Below are positions 58,545-64,000 of a stretch of 64,000 bases of DNA, piece after piece. Position numbers and translations under genes: made by a program. The notes beneath the pieces were generated by a model. The model saw only the letters and a list, made by a program, of their open reading frames with translations, was not told the DNA's origin and ran no database searches. The stretch's first letter is position 1, and every line of letters begins with the position of its first letter. Source of the DNA: Aureimonas sp. AU4 (GTDB taxonomy: Bacteria > Pseudomonadota > Alphaproteobacteria > Rhizobiales > Rhizobiaceae); contig NZ_BBWK01000004.1 of NCBI RefSeq assembly GCF_001463765.1, positions 1 to 64,000 on the forward strand. Reading direction: 5' to 3'.

Positions 58545-59816
58545 ATGTATCCGCTTCTCTCGTTTTACCTGAAGCGTCTCATTCGAAAGGGGACGCTGAC
58601 CATCCACACGGTGGACGGCGGGCACCACAGCTTCGGCGACGGCGAGCCGCCCCATGTCGAGCTCGCGATCAAGACCCGCGCGGCCGAACGCCAGATCGGC
58701 CACAACCCCGCCTTGAAACTCGGCGAATGCTACATGGACGGCGAGGTCGACATGGTGTTGGGCTCGATCTACGACCTGATCGCGCTCGTCTTCGACAACG
58801 CGGCCATGACCGCGACCGGCCAGCCGTGGATGAAGGCGATCGAGCAGGTCCGCCTTCTTTACCGACGCGTCGTGCAGAACAACGTGCCGAAGCGCTCCCG
58901 GCGCAACGTGCAGCGGCACTACGACCTGTCGGGCGATCTATACGCCCTCTTTCTCGACCCGGACTGGCAGTATTCCTGCGCCTATTTCGAGACGCCCGAA
59001 CAGTCGCTCGCCGACGCTCAGCTCGCCAAGAAGCGGCATATCGCGGCCAAGCTCCGCTTCGACCGGCCCGGCCTCTCGACGCTCGACATCGGGAGCGGCT
59101 GGGGTGGCATGGGCCTTTACCTCGCGCGCGAGTGCGGGGCGCGGGTCAAGGGTGTGACGCTTTCCGACGAGCAGCTGAAGCGGTCCAACACGCGGGCCGT
59201 CGAGAGCGGACTGTCGGACCGCGTCCGTTTCGAGCTGCAGGATTACCGCCATATCGAGGAGCGCTTCGACCGCATCGTCTCGGTCGGCATGTTCGAGCAT
59301 GTCGGTCGCGACTTCTACGATCCGTTCTTCCAACAGGCCGCCAAGCTCCTGAAGCCGGATGGCGTCATGCTGCTCCATACGATCGGACGCACGACGCCCC
59401 CCTACAACACCAACAGCTTCATCGACCGGCACATCTTTCCGGGCGGCTACATCCCGTCGCTGTCCGAGGTGATGCCGGCGATCGAATGCTCCGGGCTGGG
59501 AATCACCGATATCGAGGTCCTGAGATTGCACTATGCCGAGACGTGCCGCGCCTGGCGCATGGCCTTCCTTGAGCGTTGGTCCGAGGCCGAAGCGCTCTAC
59601 GACCGGCGCTTCTGCCGCATGTGGGAGTTCTACCTCGCGATCTCCGAGGCCTCGTTCCGCTGGCAGGGCTACGTCGTCTTCCAGATCCAGCTGACCCACG
59701 CCGTCGACGCGCTTCCGATCCGCCGTGACTACATGACGGAGACCGAAAAGGCGCTGAAGCAGCGCGAGGCGCGCGCCGTCGAACAGCCCGAGCGGGCGTG
59801 CGTCGCCGCCGAATAG
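58545..59816 (+). CDS. Cyclopropane-fatty-acyl-phospholipid synthase family methyltransferase
   Basis: The 423-residue protein has a CFA-type N-terminal lipid-binding domain and a SAM-binding C-terminal domain (LDIGSGWGGMGLYLA). It also has VGMFEHVGRDFY and IFPGGYIPSLSEV, typical of CFA synthases. It would methylate cis double bonds of membrane phospholipids. ATG 58545 is chosen because GGAGG lies 5 bases before it; a GTG at 58527 would lack this. It stands alone behind the rplI terminator. Confidence 0.9.
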   Translation: MYPLLSFYLKRLIRKGTLTIHTVDGGHHSFGDGEPPHVELAIKTRAAERQIGHNPALKLGECYMDGEVDMVLGSIYDLIALVFDNAAMTATGQPWMKAIEQVRLLYRRVVQNNVPKRSRRNVQRHYDLSGDLYALFLDPDWQYSCAYFETPEQSLADAQLAKKRHIAAKLRFDRPGLSTLDIGSGWGGMGLYLARECGARVKGVTLSDEQLKRSNTRAVESGLSDRVRFELQDYRHIEERFDRIVSVGMFEHVGRDFYDPFFQQAAKLLKPDGVMLLHTIGRTTPPYNTNSFIDRHIFPGGYIPSLSEVMPAIECSGLGITDIEVLRLHYAETCRAWRMAFLERWSEAEALYDRRFCRMWEFYLAISEASFRWQGYVVFQIQLTHAVDALPIRRDYMTETEKALKQREARAVEQPERACVAAE

Positions 59817-59900
59817 CGGCTGGCGGAGCTTGCGCGAGGCTAGGAAAATGATCCGCTTTTCGGGCGGGGAACCCCTCGGAAAGTTGGTAACGGGACCCCA

Positions 59901-59940
59901 TCTCCTGTAGGATCGACGCTTCGTCCGAGCCTACAGGAGA
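59901..59940 (+). promoter_or_regulatory. Hairpin sequestering the dnaB ribosome binding site
   Basis: TCTCCTGTAGG (59901-59911) and CCTACAGGAGA (59930-59940) are a perfect 11-bp inverted repeat. The 18-base loop contains a small GACG-CTT-CGTC hairpin. The right arm holds AGGAG, the ribosome binding site, 6-7 bases before the dnaB ATG. In RNA the site would be base-paired; in DNA the repeat could equally be an operator. Confidence 0.65.
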
Positions 59941-59946
59941 CGCGCC

Positions 59947-61431
59947 ATGGCGGACGCCGCGCGCAAGTTCGAAGAGGAGTCGCCGCTTTATCGCGAGGCC
60001 CCCGCCAACATCGAAGCCGAGCAGGCTCTGCTCGGTGCGATTCTGGTGAACAACGACGCCTATTACATCGTCCACGATTTTCTGAAGGCCGAGCACTTCT
60101 ACGAGCCGATCCACCGCGAGATCTTCGGCAAGGCCTCGCAGATGATCCGCATGGGCAAGATCGCGACGCCCGTCACGATCAAGACCTTCCTCGCCGCCAA
60201 CGACCGCGTCGGCGAGATGAGCGTCGCGCAGTATCTCGCGCGCCTGGCTGCCGAGGCCACGACGATCATCAACACGGCCGACTACGGCCGGGCGGTCTAC
60301 GACCTCGCCATCCGCCGCTCGCTGATCCGCATCGGCGAGGACATGGTGAACGTCGCCTTCGACGCGCCGATCGACGCCGAGCCCAAGCAGCAGATCGAGG
60401 ACGCCGAGCGCGCGCTCTTCGAACTCGCCGAAACCGGCCGCTACGACGGCGGCTTCCAGTCCTTCGAGGACGCGATGACGCTCGCCATCGAGATGGCGGG
60501 CGCGGCGAAGGACCGCGACGGCGGCCTGTCGGGCATCTCGTCCGGCATCCGCGAGATGGACAAGCGGATGGGTGGCCTCCAGCCCTCCGACCTCATCATC
60601 CTTGCCGGCCGCCCGGCGATGGGCAAGACGTCGCTCGCCACCAACATCGCCTTCAACATCGCCTCGGCCTACGAGCCGGCCGAGCAGGCCGACGGATCCT
60701 ACAAGGCCAAGAACGGCGGCGTGGTCGCCTTCTTCTCGCTCGAGATGAGCGCCGAACAGCTCGCCACCCGCATCATGTCGGAGCAGGCCGAGGTGTCCTC
60801 GTCCAAGATTCGGCGCGGCAACATCACGGACGCCGAATACGCCAAGCTCGTTGCCTGCTCGGAGATGATGCAGAAGGCGCCGCTCTACATCGACCAGACC
60901 GGCGGCATCTCCATCGCCGCGCTATCGGCCAGAGCCCGCCGCCTCAAGCGCCAGCGCGGCCTCGACGTAATGGTGATCGACTACGTGCAGCTGATGCAGG
61001 GCTCCTCCAAGAGCGCGGGCAACCGCGTGCAGGAGATCACCGAGATCACCACCGGCCTGAAGGCTCTCGCCAAGGAGCTGCACGTCCCGATCATCGCGCT
61101 CTCCCAGCTCTCGCGCCAGGTCGAGAACCGCGACGACAAGCGCCCGCAGCTCTCCGACCTTCGCGAGTCAGGCTCGATCGAGCAGGACGCCGACGTCGTG
61201 ATGTTCGTGTATCGCGACGAGTACTACCTTCAGAACAAGGAGCCCAAGCTCGGCACGGACGAGCATCTGAAGTGGCAGCAGGAGATGAACGAGGCGCGCG
61301 GCAAGGCCGAGGTCATCGTCGCCAAGCAGCGCCACGGACCGACGGGCTCGATCCCCCTCGCCTTCCAGGCCGAGTTCACGCGCTTCACGGACCTGGCCGA
61401 GGAGAGCCATCTGCCCGAGCGCTACGAGTAG
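59947..61431 (+). CDS. dnaB: Replicative DNA helicase DnaB
   Basis: The 494-residue hexameric helicase has the N-terminal primase-interacting domain (IEAEQALLGAILVNNDAY at about 22-39) and a RecA-like motor with Walker A GRPAMGKTS (221-229). LDVMVIDYVQLMQG is Walker B, and the C-terminal loop is RDDKRPQLSDLRESGSIEQD. No intein is present. The ATG is preceded by AGGAG in a hairpin. radA begins 41 bases after its stop; alr, often located between them in related genomes, is absent here. Confidence 0.97.
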   Translation: MADAARKFEEESPLYREAPANIEAEQALLGAILVNNDAYYIVHDFLKAEHFYEPIHREIFGKASQMIRMGKIATPVTIKTFLAANDRVGEMSVAQYLARLAAEATTIINTADYGRAVYDLAIRRSLIRIGEDMVNVAFDAPIDAEPKQQIEDAERALFELAETGRYDGGFQSFEDAMTLAIEMAGAAKDRDGGLSGISSGIREMDKRMGGLQPSDLIILAGRPAMGKTSLATNIAFNIASAYEPAEQADGSYKAKNGGVVAFFSLEMSAEQLATRIMSEQAEVSSSKIRRGNITDAEYAKLVACSEMMQKAPLYIDQTGGISIAALSARARRLKRQRGLDVMVIDYVQLMQGSSKSAGNRVQEITEITTGLKALAKELHVPIIALSQLSRQVENRDDKRPQLSDLRESGSIEQDADVVMFVYRDEYYLQNKEPKLGTDEHLKWQQEMNEARGKAEVIVAKQRHGPTGSIPLAFQAEFTRFTDLAEESHLPERYE

Positions 61432-61472
61432 CCCTTCATGACGAGCGCATCTTCCCTAAGGATCGCCGGCTG

Positions 61473-62867
61473 ATGGCCAAGGCGAAGACGACCTTCGTCT
61501 GCCAGAACTGCGGCGCCGTGACCTCGCGCTGGCAGGGAAAGTGCGAGGCCTGCGGCGAGTGGAACACGATCGTCGAGGAGTCGGATATCGGCGGCGGCAT
61601 CGCCGGAGGTCCGGTCTCGCGCTCTCGCCGCAAGGGGCGTCCCTCGGCGCTTCTCCCGCTCCAGGGCGAGGCCGAGGAGGCGCCGCGCATCCGCACCGGC
61701 ATCGACGAGTTCGACCGCGTGACGGGCGGCGGCATCGTGCGCGGATCGGCGCTTCTCGTCGGCGGTGATCCGGGCATCGGCAAATCGACACTTCTGATGC
61801 AGGCGGCGGCCGCGCTCGCGCGCGCCGGCAACCGCGTGATCTACGTGTCGGGCGAGGAGGCGGTCGCGCAGGTGCGCCTTCGCGCCCAGCGCCTCAAGGC
61901 CGCCGACGCCTCGGTCGAGCTTCTGGCCGAGACCAATATCGAGGACATCCTCGCCACGCTCGGCCAGGACAAGCGGCCCGATCTCGTCATCATCGATTCG
62001 ATCCAGACCGTCTGGACCGATGCGGTGGAATCGGCGCCGGGAACCGTCACGCAGGTTCGCGCCGGAAGCCAGGCGCTAATCCGCTATGCCAAGTCCACAG
62101 GCGCGGCGATGATCCTCGTCGGCCATGTCACGAAGGAAGGCCAGATCGCGGGCCCGCGCGTCGTTGAACACATGGTCGACGCCGTGCTCTACTTCGAGGG
62201 CGAGGGCGCGCATCACTATCGCATCCTGCGCACGGTCAAGAATCGCTTCGGCCCGACCGACGAGATCGGCGTCTTCGAGATGGGGGACGCGGGCCTGCGC
62301 GAGGTGCCGAACCCGTCCGAGCTGTTTCTCGGCGAGCGCAACGGCAAGGCACCGGGTGCCGCTGTGTTCGCCGGGATGGAGGGCACGCGCCCGGTCCTCG
62401 TCGAGATCCAGGCGCTCGTCGCCCCCTCGCCGCTCGGCACGCCGCGCCGCTCGGTGATCGGTTGGGACCAGCCGCGCCTCGCCATGGTGCTGGCGGTGCT
62501 GGAGGCCCATTGCGGCGTGCGGCTCGGGCAGCACGACGTCTATCTCAACGTCGCTGGAGGCTACCGGATCAAGGAGCCCGCCGCCGATCTCGCGGTGGCG
62601 GCCGCGCTCGTCTCCTCGCTGTCGGGCCGCCCGCTGCCGGCGGACTGCGTGTATTTCGGCGAGATCAGCCTGTCGGGATCGGTGCGGCCGGTCTCCCATG
62701 GCGGCCAGCGGCTGAAGGAAGCAGAGAAGCTCGGCTTCCGCCAGTCGGTGCAGCCGCTGCTCGGCCCCGACATGCCGCGCTCGCGCGACGGCGAAACCGT
62801 GGAAATCGAGCAGTTGCCGGACCTTGTCGCCCGCGTCGCGGCGGGTGCGCTGGAAGCCGAGGCTTGA
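61473..62867 (+). CDS. radA: DNA repair protein RadA
   Basis: The 464-residue protein is a RecA-like helicase that extends branches during recombination. It has an N-terminal zinc finger (Cys10, Cys13, Cys24, Cys27), Walker A GGDPGIGKST (97-106), the RadA-specific KNRFG motif (in TVKNRFGPT), and a Lon-like C-terminal domain. ATG 61473 matches the family start (MAKAKTTFVCQNCG). It lies between dnaB and cvpA. Confidence 0.96.
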   Translation: MAKAKTTFVCQNCGAVTSRWQGKCEACGEWNTIVEESDIGGGIAGGPVSRSRRKGRPSALLPLQGEAEEAPRIRTGIDEFDRVTGGGIVRGSALLVGGDPGIGKSTLLMQAAAALARAGNRVIYVSGEEAVAQVRLRAQRLKAADASVELLAETNIEDILATLGQDKRPDLVIIDSIQTVWTDAVESAPGTVTQVRAGSQALIRYAKSTGAAMILVGHVTKEGQIAGPRVVEHMVDAVLYFEGEGAHHYRILRTVKNRFGPTDEIGVFEMGDAGLREVPNPSELFLGERNGKAPGAAVFAGMEGTRPVLVEIQALVAPSPLGTPRRSVIGWDQPRLAMVLAVLEAHCGVRLGQHDVYLNVAGGYRIKEPAADLAVAAALVSSLSGRPLPADCVYFGEISLSGSVRPVSHGGQRLKEAEKLGFRQSVQPLLGPDMPRSRDGETVEIEQLPDLVARVAAGALEAEA

Positions 62868-62940
62868 TTTTTGCCCTATTGCGAAGTGTAAGCATGATGC
62901 AACGCACCCAGCACCGAACGCGAGCAGGCGCCCACAGCCG

Positions 62941-63576
62941 ATGAACGTCACCCTTCTCGACGCGATCCTCGTCGCGATCATGCTCGTTTCGGGCCTGCTC
63001 GCGATGGTTCGCGGTTTCTCGCGCGAGGTGCTGAGCATCGTCAGCTGGGTGGTGGCCGCAGTGGTCGCCTTCCTGTTCTACGCGCGCGTCACGCCCTTCG
63101 CGATGAACTACATCCACAACGAAAAGGTCGCGCTGGCGGCCTCGGCGGCGGGCCTGTTCTTCCTGACGCTGATCGTGGTCTCCTTCATCACGCTGAAGAT
63201 CGCGGACTTCATCATCGACAGCCGCGTCGGGGCCATCGACCGCGTGCTCGGCTTCGCCTTCGGCGCCGCGCGCGGCCTCCTCCTCGTCGTCGTCGCGATG
63301 GTGTTCTTCAACTGGCTGACACCGCCCCAGACCGGCAATCAGCCACCCTGGGTCTCGAACGCCCACTTCAAGCCGTTCCTGGACGACCTTGGCACCCGCC
63401 TCGTCGCCGCGCTCCCCGACAACCCGGAAGAGACGATCCGCGAGCGGTTCGGCGCACCGGCAACCCCGGCCGACGGCCCGGCGGCATCCGAGGCGCCGGC
63501 AGGCGGCTCGCCGGCCTCGATCGAGGACGCGATCCAGCAGGACGAGGAACAGCCGGCCGAAGCGCCGGCCAACTGA
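62941..63576 (+). CDS. cvpA: CvpA family membrane protein
   Basis: The 211-residue protein has four membrane helices in the first 130 residues (opening VTLLDAILVAIMLVSGLLA) and a Pro/Ala/Glu-rich hydrophilic tail. CvpA is linked to colicin V production and to purF in many proteobacteria; its molecular role is not known. The gene directly precedes purF here. ATG 62941 matches the family start. Confidence 0.92.
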   Translation: MNVTLLDAILVAIMLVSGLLAMVRGFSREVLSIVSWVVAAVVAFLFYARVTPFAMNYIHNEKVALAASAAGLFFLTLIVVSFITLKIADFIIDSRVGAIDRVLGFAFGAARGLLLVVVAMVFFNWLTPPQTGNQPPWVSNAHFKPFLDDLGTRLVAALPDNPEETIRERFGAPATPADGPAASEAPAGGSPASIEDAIQQDEEQPAEAPAN

Positions 63577-63620
63577 CCAGACCCGGGCCTCGCGCCGCGC
63601 GCGGACGCTCCCGACAGGAC

Positions 63621-63660
63621 GAAGCCCGGAAGCCCACGGCTCCCCGGGCTTCTCAGCTTT
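63621..63660 (+). terminator. Hairpin terminator after cvpA
   Basis: A 9-bp stem (63621-63629 with 63644-63652) is followed shortly by CAGCTTTT. It lies 45 bases after the cvpA stop and would separate cvpA from purF. Confidence 0.6.
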
Positions 63661-63730
63661 TCGCATTCCCACCGACGCGCCCCCATATGGGGCGTGGTTC
63701 CGGTACTCGGCAGGACGAGAGGTTCAGCCC

Positions 63731-64000
63731 ATGGACGAGACGCCCTTCGACGACGACACGCTGCATGAGGAGTGCGGCGTCTTCGGCATCTTCAACCGCC
63801 AGGATGCGGCGGCGCTCGTCACGCTCGGCCTGCACTCGCTGCAGCATCGAGGGCAGGAAGCGGCCGGCATCGTCTCCTACGACGGGCGCCAGTTCCACGT
63901 GGAGCGCCATTCCGGCTTGATCGGCGACACGTTCACCAAGCAGTCGGTGCTGGAGCGGCTGCCGGGTGGCTGTGCGATCGGCCATACGCGCTATGCGACG
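63731..64000 (+). CDS. purF: Amidophosphoribosyltransferase (3' truncated by window end)
   Basis: The first 90 residues are visible and the frame is open to the last base. A 14-residue propeptide precedes Cys15 of CGVFGIF, the N-terminal nucleophile after processing. GLHSLQHRGQEAAGI and GHTRYAT follow, both in the glutaminase domain. PurF makes phosphoribosylamine from PRPP and glutamine, the first step of purine synthesis. purM and purN lie about 39 kb upstream in the window. Confidence 0.95.
   Translation, partial: MDETPFDDDTLHEECGVFGIFNRQDAAALVTLGLHSLQHRGQEAAGIVSYDGRQFHVERHSGLIGDTFTKQSVLERLPGGCAIGHTRYAT

Overview
This is a GC-rich chromosomal window from an alphaproteobacterium, most likely of the order Hyphomicrobiales (Rhizobiales). 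The evidence is gene order: an adh2XL-lpxXL pair for very-long-chain lipid A, purN-purM / permease / hdaA / ppk / ppx / rnd / aspS, uvrC-pgsA-moaD-moaE, pepA / lptF-lptG-lptD-surA-pdxA-rsmA / gmk-yicC / mltG-fabF-acpP-fabG-fabD, and rpsF-rpsR-DUF2232-rplI ... dnaB-radA-cvpA-purF. The family is less certain; an Aurantimonadaceae-like genome is only a guess. I found no rRNA or tRNA gene, no insertion sequence, no prophage and no CRISPR array. Coding density is very high, with many 4-base ATGA/GTGA overlaps.

Layout. 1-6300: the end of the lipid A long-acyl-chain cluster, a c-di-GMP phosphodiesterase-like protein with a degenerate GGDEF domain, a lone receiver domain, an entericidin-like lipopeptide, a YbhN-like membrane protein and a DUF1194 protein. 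6503-14124: the most distinctive part, an apparent polyprenyl-phosphate pentose pathway. It holds a HAD-UbiA fusion resembling decaprenyl-phosphate phosphoribosyltransferase, a DprE1-like FAD oxidase, a small DMT-type flippase candidate, an extended SDR, a class III aminotransferase and a divergent GT-C-like membrane protein. 14365-25184: aspS, rnd, the polyphosphate genes ppx and ppk, hdaA, a permease, and purM-purN. 25189-39390: a single-subunit molybdopterin oxidoreductase, an OYE-family reductase, rlmJ, two glutathione transferases, an Omp25-like barrel, uvrC, pgsA, moaDE, ndk, an ABC-F ATPase and an exported alpha/beta hydrolase. 39394-55660: envelope assembly (holC-pepA, lptFGD, surA-like), pdxA, rsmA, gmk, yicC, mltG and the fab cluster. 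56009-64000: the ribosomal protein operon, a cyclopropane-synthase homologue, dnaB, radA, cvpA and the start of purF.

How the genes work together. Much of the window serves the envelope: fatty acid synthesis (fabD-fabG-acpP-fabF), phospholipid and lipid A acylation (pgsA, lpxXL, cfa-like), LPS export (lptF/G/D) and peptidoglycan processing (mltG). The pentose-lipid cluster may feed an uncharacterised surface glycan. The rest is replication and repair (hdaA, dnaB, radA, uvrC, holC), purine synthesis and polyphosphate metabolism.

Most notable signals: (1) the mycobacterial-like polyprenyl-phosphoryl-pentose pathway, with an in-frame phosphatase fusion and no DprE2-type partner; (2) an 11-bp perfect hairpin burying the dnaB ribosome binding site; (3) three consecutive hairpins between acpP and fabF.
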